In this document: one piece after another, positions 9,967-19,139 of the stretch
How positions within the stretch are numbered: the first letter of the stretch is position 1
Layout: every line of letters begins with the position of its first letter
Assembly: GCF_001544495.1 (NCBI RefSeq)
Contig: NZ_FCNZ02000007.1
Span: 202,918-266,917 of the forward strand
DNA: 64,000 nt
Direction: 5' to 3'
DNA from: Caballeronia telluris
Lineage (GTDB): Bacteria > Pseudomonadota > Gammaproteobacteria > Burkholderiales > Burkholderiaceae
Translations under genes and position numbers: made by a program
The notes under the pieces: model-generated
What the model saw: the letters and a program-made list of their open reading frames with translations, nothing else
Told to the model about the DNA's origin: nothing
The model's database searches: none

Positions 9967-11340
9967 TCAAAAACGGATCAGGCGAGCCAGGTCGTTGAAC
10001 AGTGCGATCATCGACAATGCGACGATGCACACGAGGCCCGCCCGTTGCAGAACCAGCTGCCAGCGATCGGATACCGCCTTGCCGGTAATGGCTTCAACCA
10101 AATAATATAACAGATGACCACCGTCCAATACCGGAATCGGTAACAAGTTCAAGACGCCAAGACTGATGCTGACGAGCGCCAGAAACGACACGAACGCAGA
10201 CAACCCGAGCCGCGCGCTCTTGCCCGCATAGTCGGCGATGGTCACCGGTCCCGAGAGGTTCTTGAGCGACGCCTCGCCGACGATCATCCGCCCGAACATG
10301 CGCAGCGAATACACGCTGATGTCCCAGGTGCGGTTCACGCCGAGGCGCAGGCTTTCGAGCGGCCCATAACGCACGTCGACGCTCGGCAACTGGTTCGCGA
10401 GCGCCGCGCCGATGCGCCCCACGTCGCGGCCCGTTTCGTCGTCGCGCTTCGCGTCCGGCACGACCGTCACGGTCATGAGACGGCCGTCGCGCTCGAGCGT
10501 CAGCGTCACCGGCTTGCCCGCGTGGCCGCGCACGTAATCGATGAAGCCCGTGGCGTTCTCGACCTTCCTGCCGTCGATCGCGCGCAGCTTGTCGCCCGCG
10601 CGCAGGCCGCTCTTTTGCGCGGCGCTGCCCGCCTCCAGGCCCGCCACCGAGAGCGTGCCGCCGCCCGGCGCGAAGCCGAGCTTGTCCATGAAGTCCTGAT
10701 CGGCGTCCGGGTCGCCGATGCCTGCCACGTCGACGGGGAAGTCGAACGTGCCGTCGGGCGTCTTGGCGGTGAGCACCACGCTGCGATGATCGAACGATGC
10801 ATCGAGCAGCTTCCAGCGCAGGTCCGACCACGAGCGGATCGGATGCGCATCGCCGCCGGCCTGCGCATCGCGCATCGAAACAACAGTTTCGCCGCCTTCG
10901 AAGCCGGCCTGCGCGGCGGCCGTGTCGGCCGCCGGCGCCGAGACGATGGCAGCCGGTTCGGTCACGCCGCCCGCGAACACGGCCGAGAACAGCGCGATCG
11001 CGAGGATGAAGTTGGCGATGGGCCCCGCCGCGACGATCGCGATGCGCTTGAAGACGCTCTGCCGGTTGAATGCGCGCGGCAGGTCCTCGGGCGCAATATC
11101 GCTGTCGGCTTCGCGCTCGTCGAGCATCTTCACGTAGCCGCCGAGCGGCAGCGCCGCGATCGTCCACTCGACGCCCGTCTTCTGGCTCACCCAGCGCACG
11201 AGTGGCTTGCCGAAGCCGACCGAGAAACGCAGCACCTTGACGCCACACAGCCGCGCGACGCTGTAATGGCCGAATTCGTGGACGACCACGAGCACGCCTA
11301 TCGCAACGACGAAGGCAACGATTTCGGTCAGGAAGTTCAT
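9967..11340 (-). CDS. rseP: Site-2 intramembrane zinc metalloprotease RseP
   Basis: Cuts the membrane-bound anti-sigma factor RseA after DegS, releasing sigma-E, and clears signal-peptide remnants. The 457-residue protein has HEFGH at 21-25 in the first transmembrane helix (zinc ligands and catalytic Glu). PDZ regions follow in the middle (for example AAQKSGLRAGDKLRAIDGR), and the C-terminal membrane motif NLLPIPVLDGGHLLYY supplies the third ligand. It is 7 bp from dxr. Its place before bamA joins envelope stress signalling to barrel assembly. Confidence 0.97.
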   Translation of the reverse strand: MNFLTEIVAFVVAIGVLVVVHEFGHYSVARLCGVKVLRFSVGFGKPLVRWVSQKTGVEWTIAALPLGGYVKMLDEREADSDIAPEDLPRAFNRQSVFKRIAIVAAGPIANFILAIALFSAVFAGGVTEPAAIVSAPAADTAAAQAGFEGGETVVSMRDAQAGGDAHPIRSWSDLRWKLLDASFDHRSVVLTAKTPDGTFDFPVDVAGIGDPDADQDFMDKLGFAPGGGTLSVAGLEAGSAAQKSGLRAGDKLRAIDGRKVENATGFIDYVRGHAGKPVTLTLERDGRLMTVTVVPDAKRDDETGRDVGRIGAALANQLPSVDVRYGPLESLRLGVNRTWDISVYSLRMFGRMIVGEASLKNLSGPVTIADYAGKSARLGLSAFVSFLALVSISLGVLNLLPIPVLDGGHLLYYLVEAITGKAVSDRWQLVLQRAGLVCIVALSMIALFNDLARLIRF

Positions 11341-11347
11341 GACGGCC

Positions 11348-12562
11348 TCAATGCGCGATGCGCTCGACGGGCGGATTGCTCGCTGGGCTCGATGTCAGCT
11401 TGTCGACGAAGCCGTTCGCGAGACGACGCGCGCTGGCGTCGGCGGCGAGGACATGATCGAGCGTGGCGGCGCTCGTGTTCGGCAGCGCGTCCAGCACGCG
11501 CGCGACCACGTCGGCGATCGCCATGAAGCCGATACGGCGGGCGAGAAACGCCTCGACGGCGATTTCGTTCGCCGCATTCAGCGCGGCGCTGGCGATGCCG
11601 CCGGCTTCCAGCGCCTTGATCGCGAGCGCGAGACACGGGAAGCGCTCGAAGTCCGGCTTCTCGAACGTGAGCGAAGCGATCTGCGCGAGATCCAGTTGCG
11701 CGACGCCCGATTCCACGCGATCCGGGAACGCGAGCGCGTGGGCGATCGGCGTGCGCATGTCGGGGTTGCCGAGTTGCGCGAGCACGGAGCCGTCGGCGTA
11801 AGACACCATCGAATGGATCACGCTCTGCGGGTGGATCAGCACCTCGATGCGCGAGCCCGGCAGGTCGAAGAGCCAGTGCGCCTCGATCACTTCGAGGCCC
11901 TTGTTCATCATCGTCGCGGAATCGACGGAGATCTTGCGGCCCATCGCCCAGTTCGGATGCTTGCAGGCTTCGTCGGGCGTGACGCTCACGAGCGACGACG
12001 GCTCGCGCGTGCGGAACGGGCCGCCCGACGCGGTCAGGATGATCTTCGATACGCCGCCGTGCATCGCGGCCTCGCGCGGCAGGCACTGGAACACGGCGTT
12101 GTGCTCGCTGTCGACGGGCAAGAGCACCGCGCCGTTGTCGCGCACGGCGTCGATGAAAATCTGCCCCGACATCACGAGCGCTTCCTTGTTCGCGAGCAGA
12201 ATGCGCTTGCCCGTGCGCGCGGCGGCGAGCGTGGGCGCAAGGCCCGCGGCGCCGACGATCGCGGCCACGACCGTGTCGCATTCCGGCGCCGACGCCGCAT
12301 CGACGAGCGCTTGCTCGCCATGCTGCACGTGCGTCTTGCAGCCGGCCGCGCGCAATTGCGCCTCGACGCGCGCGGCGGTGTCGGCGTCGCCGACGACCGC
12401 GACGGCCGGTTGAAAGCGCAGGCACTGGGCGACGAGTTTGTCGCCGTTGCGATGAGCGGTGAGTGCGTGGACCGAGAAGCGGTCGGGATGCCGCGCCACG
12501 ACGTCGAGCGTGCTTTCGCCGATCGAGCCCGTGGAGCCGAGCAAAGTCAGACGTTTTTGCAT
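11348..12562 (-). CDS. dxr: 1-deoxy-D-xylulose 5-phosphate reductoisomerase
   Basis: NADPH-dependent step making 2-C-methyl-D-erythritol 4-phosphate in the non-mevalonate isoprenoid pathway. The 404-residue product begins [20 protein letters not shown] with the nucleotide-binding GSTGSIG at 9-15. It has the catalytic-loop residues in SGGPFRT and the metal site in [20 protein letters not shown]. The ATG at 12562 is preferred to an upstream frame extension that runs towards cdsA. Isoprenoids made here feed UppS two genes upstream. Confidence 0.97.
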   Translation of the reverse strand: MQKRLTLLGSTGSIGESTLDVVARHPDRFSVHALTAHRNGDKLVAQCLRFQPAVAVVGDADTAARVEAQLRAAGCKTHVQHGEQALVDAASAPECDTVVAAIVGAAGLAPTLAAARTGKRILLANKEALVMSGQIFIDAVRDNGAVLLPVDSEHNAVFQCLPREAAMHGGVSKIILTASGGPFRTREPSSLVSVTPDEACKHPNWAMGRKISVDSATMMNKGLEVIEAHWLFDLPGSRIEVLIHPQSVIHSMVSYADGSVLAQLGNPDMRTPIAHALAFPDRVESGVAQLDLAQIASLTFEKPDFERFPCLALAIKALEAGGIASAALNAANEIAVEAFLARRIGFMAIADVVARVLDALPNTSAATLDHVLAADASARRLANGFVDKLTSSPASNPPVERIAH

Positions 12563-12584
12563 AAATCCTTCTTTAGCCGACGAA

Positions 12585-13397
12585 TTAGCCGACAAGCAGC
12601 AGTGCGATCGGCAAAACCGGCAACAGCGCGTCGATGCGGTCGAGCACGCCGCCGTGGCCCGGCAAGAGACCGCTCGAGTCCTTGACGCCGGCCTGGCGCT
12701 TCAAGAGCGATTCGAACAGATCGCCGATCACGCTGAACGCGACCAGCACGGTAAGCGCGGCTAGCGCCCGGACCCAGCCGAGATGCTCGACGAAGGCCGT
12801 GAACAGGGTCGGCGCGAAAACGAGCGTAGCGGCGGCGATCGAACCGATCACGATCACCGCGACCCAGCCGCCGATGGCGCCTTCCCAGGTCTTGCCAGGG
12901 CTGATGGACGGCGCGAGCTTGTGGCGTCCGAGGGCTTTTCCGGCGAAGTATGCGCCTATGTCGGCGAGCCAGACGACTAGGAGAAGCGATAGCACGAACG
13001 CCACGCCGACGGTCCGGGCCGCGACGAGCGCATGCCAGCAGGCCGCGAACACGACGACGCCCGCGAAAAGGAGGAACGAACGCCAGGCGCCCGCCGCGAG
13101 CTCCGGCTTGCGCAGGAGCGCGAACGGCCCCGCGAGCACCCAGAAAATGGCGGCCATCTGCAAGAGGCCCTTGGGAGCGACGCCCAGATACGTGCTCAGA
13201 ACGAGCGCGAGCGCGCAAATGAGCGCATAGACGACCGGTCCGACGCCGCCGAGCTTCAGGAGCCGCGCCCATTCCCAGGCCGCGAACACCACGACGAACG
13301 CGATCAGCGCGCCGAACGCCCCGACCGGCGCGAACAGCGTGACCGGGACGAGTACCGCCAGCAGAACGATTGCCGTGATGACACGGGTCTTTAGCAT
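12585..13397 (-). CDS. cdsA: Phosphatidate cytidylyltransferase
   Basis: Membrane enzyme that makes CDP-diacylglycerol from phosphatidic acid and CTP, the precursor of all phospholipids in this group. The 270-residue protein has many hydrophobic helices and the CDS signature near the C-terminus ([15 protein letters not shown], then [11 protein letters not shown]). Its start overlaps the end of uppS by 7 bp, so the two are probably coupled in translation. Confidence 0.96.
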   Translation of the reverse strand: MLKTRVITAIVLLAVLVPVTLFAPVGAFGALIAFVVVFAAWEWARLLKLGGVGPVVYALICALALVLSTYLGVAPKGLLQMAAIFWVLAGPFALLRKPELAAGAWRSFLLFAGVVVFAACWHALVAARTVGVAFVLSLLLVVWLADIGAYFAGKALGRHKLAPSISPGKTWEGAIGGWVAVIVIGSIAAATLVFAPTLFTAFVEHLGWVRALAALTVLVAFSVIGDLFESLLKRQAGVKDSSGLLPGHGGVLDRIDALLPVLPIALLLVG

Positions 13398-14173
13398 GAA
13401 AGGGTGTCGGCCTTCTGCGATTGCGACGCGAGCTGCGCGCTCGTGCGGCCGAAGCGCCGCTCACGCTCGCCATACGATTCGATCGCGCGCGCAAGCGCTT
13501 CGGCGTCGAAATCCGGCCAGTAGGTATCGGTGAAATAGAACTCGGTGTACGCGAGCTGCCACAGCAGGAAGTTGCTGATGCGCTGCTCGCCGCCCGTGCG
13601 GATGAAGAGATCCGGCTCCGGCGCGTAAGCCATCGCGAGGTGCTGCGCGAACGAATCCTCGTCGACTCGCACCGCCTCGCCCGCCGCCGCCGATTGCTCG
13701 GCAAGCTTACGGGTGGCTTGCATGATGTCCCAGCGACCGCCGTAGTTGGCGGCGATGGTCAGCGTGAGCCGCGTGTTGCGGGCGGTTTTGGTTTCGGCGC
13801 GCTGGATCAGCGCGCGGATGCGCTCGTCGAACATCGCAATGTCGCCGACGACGCGCAGGCGGATGCCGTTCGCGTGCAGCTTGCCGATCTCGCGCTCCAG
13901 CGCCGTCACGAAAAGGCGCATCAGGAACGTGACTTCCTCGGTCGGGCGGCGCCAGTTTTCGGAACTGAACGCGAACAGCGTCACGTACTCGACGCCGCGC
14001 CGGGCGCAGCTTTCGACGGTTGCGCGCACGGCATCGACGCCGCGCGTATGTCCGGCGACGCGCGGCAGGCGCCGCTCAGTCGCCCAACGGCCATTGCCGT
14101 CCATGATGATCGCGATATGGCGCGGAACTGCCGCGACATCGGGCACGCGAACGGTAGAGCTGGTATAGGTCAT
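13391..14173 (-). CDS. uppS: Undecaprenyl diphosphate synthase (cis-prenyltransferase)
   Basis: Adds isopentenyl units to farnesyl diphosphate to make the C55 carrier lipid for peptidoglycan and O-antigen. The 260-residue protein has [10 protein letters not shown] with catalytic D25, then [23 protein letters not shown], and the C-terminal [19 protein letters not shown] and [14 protein letters not shown]. These are all the conserved family blocks. It overlaps cdsA at its 3' end. Confidence 0.97.
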   Translation of the reverse strand: MTYTSSTVRVPDVAAVPRHIAIIMDGNGRWATERRLPRVAGHTRGVDAVRATVESCARRGVEYVTLFAFSSENWRRPTEEVTFLMRLFVTALEREIGKLHANGIRLRVVGDIAMFDERIRALIQRAETKTARNTRLTLTIAANYGGRWDIMQATRKLAEQSAAAGEAVRVDEDSFAQHLAMAYAPEPDLFIRTGGEQRISNFLLWQLAYTEFYFTDTYWPDFDAEALARAIESYGERERRFGRTSAQLASQSQKADTLSC

Positions 14174-14236
14174 GGCCGCTGAATCTTATTATCGACAGAA
14201 TGAAGCCAGCACGACTGGCAGGACCGCACGCGGTCT

Positions 14237-14797
14237 TTACACCGTCATGATCTCGGCTTCCTTCGACTGAACCAGCTTGTCGATTTCCGCGACGAATTTG
14301 TCGGTGAGCTTCTGGACGTCGTCGCCGGCGCGGCGGTCGTCGTCTTCCGAAATTTCCTTGTCCTTCACGAGCTTCTTGAGTTGCTCGTTGGCGTCGCGCC
14401 GCAGGTTGCGCACGGCGATCTTGGCCGTCTCGCCTTCGCTCTTAACGACCTTCGTGAGTTCGCGGCGGCGTTCTTCGGTGAGCGCGGGCATCGGCACGCG
14501 GATCAGTTCGCCTTGCGTCGCCGGATTCAGGCCGAGATCCGAGTCGCGGATCGCCTTTTCGACGGCCGGCACCATCTTCTTTTCCCACGGCTGGACGCCG
14601 ATCGTGCGGGCATCGACGAGCGTCATGTTCGCCACTTGCGAAATGGGCACGTTCGAGCCGTAGTAATCGACCTGGATATGGTCGAGCAAGCCGGTGTGGG
14701 CGCGACCCGTGCGGATCTTCGCGAGGTCGGCCTTGAACGCCTCGATCGACCGCTGCATTTTCTGGTCGACGCCCTTTTTAATGTCAGCCACACTCAT
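14237..14797 (-). CDS. frr: Ribosome recycling factor
   Basis: Splits post-termination ribosomes together with EF-G. The 186-residue product matches the normal length. It contains [15 protein letters not shown] (25-39), the central [20 protein letters not shown], and [19 protein letters not shown]. The ATG at 14797 follows a GGAGGT-like site on the minus strand. Located between pyrH and uppS as in most proteobacteria. Confidence 0.98.
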   Translation of the reverse strand: MSVADIKKGVDQKMQRSIEAFKADLAKIRTGRAHTGLLDHIQVDYYGSNVPISQVANMTLVDARTIGVQPWEKKMVPAVEKAIRDSDLGLNPATQGELIRVPMPALTEERRRELTKVVKSEGETAKIAVRNLRRDANEQLKKLVKDKEISEDDDRRAGDDVQKLTDKFVAEIDKLVQSKEAEIMTV

Positions 14798-14882
14798 TTA
14801 AACCTCCAAACCTTGGTTACTGGCGATACAGGCGAAAACGGCGCCAGCCTTCGAGCCGCGCCGCGCCCGGATACGCGAGAGT

Positions 14883-15596
14883 TTACACGTGGACGAGCGT
14901 GCCTTCGTCGCCGCCCTGGACGATGCGCTTCAACGCGCCCGCCTTGGTGATCGAAAACACGCGGATCGGCAGTTTCTGGTCGCGGCACAGCGCGAAAGCC
15001 GTCGCGTCCATCACCTGCAGATTGCGGCCAATTGCCTCGTCGAAGCTGATCGTGCTGTAGCGCGTCGCGTCCGGATCCTTCTTCGGGTCGGCGGAGTATA
15101 CGCCGTCCACCTTGGTCGCCTTCAACACGACTTCCGCGCCGATCTCCGAACCGCGCAATGCGGCGGCCGTATCGGTCGTGAAGAACGGGTTGCCGGTGCC
15201 GGCCGCGAAAATCACCACTTTGCCTTCCTCGAGCTGGCGAATGGCACGCGGACGGATATACGGCTCGACCACCTGGTCCATGCGCAGCGCGGATTGCACG
15301 CGCGCCTCGATCCCGGCGTGGCGCATGGCGTCCTGCAGCGCGAGCGCGTTCATCATCGTGGCGAGCATGCCCATGTAGTCGGCTGTCGCACGGTCCATGC
15401 CGGCCGCGCCGCCGGCGACGCCGCGAAAGATGTTGCCGCCGCCGATCACGACCGCGAGCTGGGTGCCCATGCGCACCACTTCAGCCACATCCGCCACCAT
15501 CCGTTCGATGGTTGCGCGATTGATGCCGAAAGCATCGTCGCCCATGAGGGCTTCGCCGGAGAGCTTGAGGAGTACGCGTTTGTAGGCTATGGGCAT
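14883..15596 (-). CDS. pyrH: UMP kinase
   Basis: Hexameric amino-acid-kinase-fold enzyme that phosphorylates UMP to UDP. The 237-residue product starts [20 protein letters not shown]. It has the glycine-rich [14 protein letters not shown] and the acceptor segment [19 protein letters not shown]. The start ATG at 15596 is chosen over a longer frame because LKLSGEAL should lie near the N-terminus. A 262-bp gap to tsf holds a hairpin and a palindrome, listed separately. Confidence 0.97.
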   Translation of the reverse strand: MPIAYKRVLLKLSGEALMGDDAFGINRATIERMVADVAEVVRMGTQLAVVIGGGNIFRGVAGGAAGMDRATADYMGMLATMMNALALQDAMRHAGIEARVQSALRMDQVVEPYIRPRAIRQLEEGKVVIFAAGTGNPFFTTDTAAALRGSEIGAEVVLKATKVDGVYSADPKKDPDATRYSTISFDEAIGRNLQVMDATAFALCRDQKLPIRVFSITKAGALKRIVQGGDEGTLVHV

Positions 15597-15700
15597 ATGA
15601 GGTTCCGATCGCGCCGAGGAGGGTTGCAACAACGTAGAACTGTAGGGGTGAAACGACATTTACGGCAAGCGCGCCAAATTCGGGCATCGCTCAGTGACAC

Positions 15701-15712
15701 AGGGTTAACCCT
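15701..15712. promoter_or_regulatory. 12-bp perfect palindrome between tsf and pyrH
   Basis: AGGGTTAACCCT is self-complementary and sits in the noncoding gap upstream of pyrH. It could be an operator or part of an internal pyrH promoter; function is unknown. Confidence 0.3.
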
Positions 15713-15763
15713 TGTACCACGATGGATGCCGAACTGACTGCCCTGGCAGACTGCCTGGGAACG

Positions 15764-15783
15764 GGCGGAACGAATGTTCCGCC
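15764..15783 (-). other. Hairpin in tsf-pyrH gap
   Basis: Eight-base perfect arms GGCGGAAC and GTTCCGCC enclose a GAAT loop. No U-tract follows on the minus strand, so it is more likely a processing, stability or pausing element than an intrinsic terminator. Confidence 0.4.
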
Positions 15784-15858
15784 GTGTTTCCTGCGTGATG
15801 CGGATGCTGCCAGATGCCGATGTCGCGCGGCGAAACGACGTCCGCCGCGCGCAGGGAC

Positions 15859-16740
15859 TTAGCCCTGCTTTGCTGCTGCGACTTGCGCGGCCACTTCGGC
15901 GGCGAAGTCGTCCTGACGCTTCTCGATGCCTTCGCCGACGACGAACAGCGCGAACTTCTGCACCGCTGCGCCCGCTGCCTTCAGCATCTGTTCGATCGTC
16001 TGCTTGTCGTTCTTCACGAACGGCTGGTTCAGCAGCGACACTTCCTTCAGGTACTTCTGCACGCTGCCGTCGACCATCTTCGCGACGATTTCAGCCGGCT
16101 TGCCCGATTCGGCGGCCTTCTGCTCGGCGATGCTGCGTTCCTTCGCGATCAGATCGGCGGGCACTTCGTCCGACGAGAGCGACACCGGCTTCATCGCCGC
16201 GATGTGCATGGCGACATCACGGCCGACCTGCTCGTCCGCGCCCGAGAACTCGACGAGCACGCCGATGCGCGTGCCGTGCAGGTACGAAGCCAGCTTGTTG
16301 CTGGTTTCGAAGCGCACGAAACGGCGGATCGAGAGGTTTTCGCCGATCTTGCCGACGAGCGCGAGACGCACGGCGTCGACCGTCGAGCTTTCGAGCGCCT
16401 GCGCGCCGAGCGCGGCGACGTCGGCCGGGTTGGTCTTCGCCACGAGTTCGGCGATAGTCTTGCCGAACGCGAGGAAGTCGTCGTTCTTCGCGACGAAGTC
16501 GGTTTCGCAGTTCAGTTCGACGAGCGCGCCCACGCCGCCTTCCACGTGCGCCGTGACGATGCCTTCAGCCGTCACGCGCGATGCCGCCTTACTCGCCTTG
16601 TTGCCGAGCTTCACGCGCAGCAGCTCTTCGGCGCGCGCCATGTCGCCGTCGGCTTCCGTCAGCGCCTTCTTGCATTCCATCATCGGCGCGTCGGTCTTCG
16701 CGCGCAGTTCTGCCACCATGCTTGCGGTAATTGCCGCCAT
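15859..16740 (-). CDS. tsf: Elongation factor Ts
   Basis: Guanine-nucleotide exchange factor for EF-Tu. The 293-residue product starts [20 protein letters not shown] with the conserved N-terminal UBA-like region and [13 protein letters not shown]. The core [10 protein letters not shown] segment that contacts EF-Tu follows. A second Met codon directly upstream (16743) is possible. rpsB lies upstream across a 184-bp gap with a terminator-like hairpin. Confidence 0.98.
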   Translation of the reverse strand: MAAITASMVAELRAKTDAPMMECKKALTEADGDMARAEELLRVKLGNKASKAASRVTAEGIVTAHVEGGVGALVELNCETDFVAKNDDFLAFGKTIAELVAKTNPADVAALGAQALESSTVDAVRLALVGKIGENLSIRRFVRFETSNKLASYLHGTRIGVLVEFSGADEQVGRDVAMHIAAMKPVSLSSDEVPADLIAKERSIAEQKAAESGKPAEIVAKMVDGSVQKYLKEVSLLNQPFVKNDKQTIEQMLKAAGAAVQKFALFVVGEGIEKRQDDFAAEVAAQVAAAKQG

Positions 16741-16871
16741 CATTCGCTCCTTGAGTCTGTTTGATACGTGCCGCCGGCTCGGTGCCCGCGACAGGAATTG
16801 GGTCACAGCGGGGTTTCAGCAATCACGGCGCCCGCGCACCGGCCGGGAAATCGGCGCAAAAGAAATTCCGC

Positions 16872-16908
16872 TAAAAAAAAGGGGCCTTCAAGAAAGCCCC
16901 CTTTTTTG
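16872..16908 (-). terminator. Intrinsic terminator or attenuator between rpsB and tsf
   Basis: On the minus strand a G/C stem (GGGGGC with GCCCC) is followed by a run of eight U. The plus strand also ends in a T-run, so the element is nearly symmetric. Since rpsB and tsf are normally co-transcribed, it probably sets rpsB:tsf output by partial termination. Confidence 0.75.
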
Positions 16909-16924
16909 CCGGATACAGGGCTCG

Positions 16925-17677
16925 CTACGCCTCTGCGTTGACCTCGACGAACTCGTCGCCTTCGCCGCTGCGCACGGCCTGGACCACGTCGTTCACCGCG
17001 TTCGCACGACCTTCGAGGATCGCGTCGGCCACGCCTTGCGCGTACAGCGCAACGGCCTTGCTGGCGTCGTCGTTACCCGGGATCACGTAGTCGATGCCTT
17101 CCGGCGAGTGGTTCGTGTCGACCACGGCGATGACCGGAATGCCCAGCTTCTTGGCTTCGGTCACGGCAATCTTGTGATAGCCGACGTCGATCACGAAGAT
17201 CGCGTCCGGAATGCCGCCCATGTCCTTCACGCCGCCGATCGACTTCTGCAGCTTCGCCATTTCGCGTTCGAACAGAAGCCCTTCCTTCTTGCTCATGCGC
17301 TCGGTTTCGCCCGATTCCAGCGCTGCTTCCATGTCCTTCAGGCGCTTGATCGAAATCTTCAGCGTCTTGAAGTTGGTCAGCATGCCGCCGAGCCAGCGTG
17401 CATTGACGAACGGCATGCCGGCGCGTTGCGCTTCTTCTTGCACCGTGTCGCGCGACTGGCGCTTCGTGCCGACGAACAGGATCGTGCCGCGATTGGCTGC
17501 CAGTTGACGCACGTACTTCAGCGCGTCGTTGTAGAGCGGCAGCGTCTTTTCGAGGTTGATGATGTGAATCTTGTTGCGATGACCGAAGATATACGGGGCC
17601 ATCTTCGGGTTCCAGAAGCGCGTTTGGTGACCGAAGTGGACACCGGCTTCCAGCATTTGACGCATGGTAACTGCCAT
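16925..17677 (-). CDS. rpsB: 30S ribosomal protein S2
   Basis: Structural protein of the small subunit that joins late in assembly. The 250-residue product starts [20 protein letters not shown] and has [12 protein letters not shown], the coiled-coil insertion ([19 protein letters not shown]), and the S2 signature [19 protein letters not shown]. First gene of the long minus-strand cluster; its probable promoter and leader hairpin are listed separately. Confidence 0.98.
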   Translation of the reverse strand: MAVTMRQMLEAGVHFGHQTRFWNPKMAPYIFGHRNKIHIINLEKTLPLYNDALKYVRQLAANRGTILFVGTKRQSRDTVQEEAQRAGMPFVNARWLGGMLTNFKTLKISIKRLKDMEAALESGETERMSKKEGLLFEREMAKLQKSIGGVKDMGGIPDAIFVIDVGYHKIAVTEAKKLGIPVIAVVDTNHSPEGIDYVIPGNDDASKAVALYAQGVADAILEGRANAVNDVVQAVRSGEGDEFVEVNAEA

Positions 17678-17796
17678 GAAATTCTCCGCGAGGGTTAGGT
17701 CTTAAGCCGGCTGCCGCATCCTGCGCCCGTTGTTCTTTCCGGACGCCGGACACCCTGGGTGCGCCGGCTTGCGAATCAAGTCGAAAGTCGCCTTGG

Positions 17797-17820
17797 TAAT
17801 TAGTCGATTATGACTAATTA
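17797..17820 (-). promoter_or_regulatory. AT-rich perfect inverted repeat in rpsB leader
   Basis: Arms TAATTAGTC and GACTAATTA pair perfectly over 9 bp around a 6-nt loop. If rpsB starts near 17848, this hairpin is inside its 5' leader, about 120 nt before the start codon. It could be an autoregulatory site for S2, an RNA stability element, or a DNA operator. Strongly AT-rich in a GC-rich neighbourhood. Confidence 0.55.
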
Positions 17821-17833
17821 GACAAACGCAAAC

Positions 17834-17862
17834 TTCACATCGACTTAGCCAAAGAGTATAGC
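17834..17862 (+). promoter_or_regulatory. Candidate promoter for map-glnD
   Basis: TTCACA (17834-17839) and TATAGC (17857-17862) with a 17-bp spacer on the plus strand. It overlaps the minus-strand rpsB promoter candidate at the -10. Confidence 0.4.
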
Positions 17863-17884
17863 ACGCGATGATTACGCCGCTCAA
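17855..17884 (-). promoter_or_regulatory. Candidate promoter for rpsB
   Basis: Minus-strand TTGAGC (17884-17879) and TATACT (17860-17855) with an 18-bp spacer; predicted start near 17848 gives a leader of about 170 nt. The -10 region overlaps that of the map promoter candidate. Confidence 0.45.
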
Positions 17885-18068
17885 GGCGCCAGGATAAGAG
17901 GGAACCGGCAGCGCGCGCCGGCCGGGACGTCGATCCTTGCAGCGGCGCGGCGGAGCGGGAAAACCGCGACTGCACGGAAATCGAGCCAGAAAAAGGAAGA
18001 ACCCGCCTCAGGAGCCAGCCGCGCGCGGCCCGTCCCGATGCGGCGCACGGGCTAAGGTGCGATAATGC

Positions 18069-18086
18069 CGCTTTCGCGCGAAAGCG
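18069..18086. promoter_or_regulatory. 18-bp perfect palindrome before map
   Basis: CGCTTTCGCGCGAAAGCG is fully self-complementary and ends 28 bp before the map start codon. It may be an operator or a hairpin in the 5' leader; function is unknown. Confidence 0.4.
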
Positions 18087-18114
18087 CCGCCTACACGATT
18101 TTTCCTGACAAGTC

Positions 18115-18924
18115 ATGTCCATTACGCTGAAAAACGACCACGACATCGCAGAGATGCGCGTCGCCTGCCGGCTCGCCAGCGAGGTGCTCGATTTCATCAC
18201 GCCGCACATCGTGGCGGGCGTGACCACCGGCGAACTCGACCGCCTCTGCCATGAATTCATGGTGAAGGAGCAGGGAACGGTCCCCGCGCCGCTGAACTAC
18301 CAGCCGCCCGGTTACCCGCCCTATCCGAAGGCGACCTGCATTTCGGTGAACGACGTGATCTGTCACGGCATCCCGGGGGACAAGGCGCTCAAAAGCGGCG
18401 ACGCCCTGAACATCGACATCACGGTCATCAAGAACGGCTATTTCGGCGATACGAGCCGCATGTTCCTCGTCGGCGAAGGCTCGATCCTGGCGAAGCGGCT
18501 CGTGCAGACCACGTTCGACTGCATGTGGCTCGGCATCGACCAAGTGCGCCCCGGTGCGCGCCTCGGCGACATCGGCGCCGCGATCCAGAAGCATGCGGAG
18601 TCGCAGGGCTACAGCGTCGTGCGCGAATATTGCGGCCACGGCATCGGCCAGGTGTTCCACGAGGAGCCTCAGGTGCTCCACTATGGACGTCCAGGCACGG
18701 GTATCGAACTGGAAGCGGGCATGATCTTCACCGTCGAGCCGATGATCAACGCCGGGCGCCGCGACATCCGCACGATGCCCGACCAGTGGACCGTGAAAAC
18801 GCGCGACCGCAGTCTGTCGGCGCAATGGGAGCATACGGTGCTCGTCACGCCGACGGGCTACGAAGTGCTGACGGTGTCGGCGGGAACGCAGGCGCCGTCA
18901 CAACTGATCGCCGCGACGGCGTAA
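18115..18924 (+). CDS. map: Type I methionine aminopeptidase
   Basis: Removes the N-terminal Met from new proteins after deformylation. The 269-residue product has the five metal ligands in their usual contexts: [32 protein letters not shown] and QWEHTV. It also has the substrate histidine in ICHGIPG. map is divergent from rpsB, as in many proteobacteria, and precedes glnD. Confidence 0.98.
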   Translation: MSITLKNDHDIAEMRVACRLASEVLDFITPHIVAGVTTGELDRLCHEFMVKEQGTVPAPLNYQPPGYPPYPKATCISVNDVICHGIPGDKALKSGDALNIDITVIKNGYFGDTSRMFLVGEGSILAKRLVQTTFDCMWLGIDQVRPGARLGDIGAAIQKHAESQGYSVVREYCGHGIGQVFHEEPQVLHYGRPGTGIELEAGMIFTVEPMINAGRRDIRTMPDQWTVKTRDRSLSAQWEHTVLVTPTGYEVLTVSAGTQAPSQLIAATA

Positions 18925-18993
18925 TTCACGCGCGGGAATGCCGCGCGCAAAATTCGACCGAATCCCGATTCCGCGCCCCTTTCGAGGTAACGC

Positions 18994-19053
18994 ATGACGA
19001 GTCAGAACAGCGATCCGCCGCATCACGTGCCACCCGGCGCCCGCGCGGCCTAG
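18994..19053 (+). CDS. Possible 19-residue upstream ORF before glnD
   Basis: A short frame, [19 protein letters not shown], lies in the 215-bp gap between map and glnD. A GAGG sequence sits about 7 nt before its ATG. It ends 86 bp before glnD. It may be a leader peptide or chance; the proline pairs would suit ribosome stalling, but that is inference. glnD itself lacks a clear ribosome binding site, so an upstream translated frame could matter. Confidence 0.25.
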   Translation: MTSQNSDPPHHVPPGARAA

Positions 19054-19139
19054 TGCAGAGCGCTCGCGTATTCCCGCCGGCAAGCGGACGTCCGAACGGC
19101 CGCCCGCCCCATTCAACCGCTCCCTCCCCCTTTCCGCCC

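Larger units (their letters stand above)
17678..18114. other. rpsB-map divergent intergenic region
   Basis: A 437-bp noncoding gap. It contains face-to-face promoter candidates for rpsB and map, an AT-rich perfect inverted repeat in the probable rpsB leader, and an 18-bp palindrome just before map. 17890-18060 shows GC-rich sequence with no recognisable element. Confidence 0.7.

Noticed and set aside
18525..19139. Upstream extension of glnD to 18525
   Set aside because: It lies inside map in another frame and is Arg-rich. The family start fits ATG 19140.
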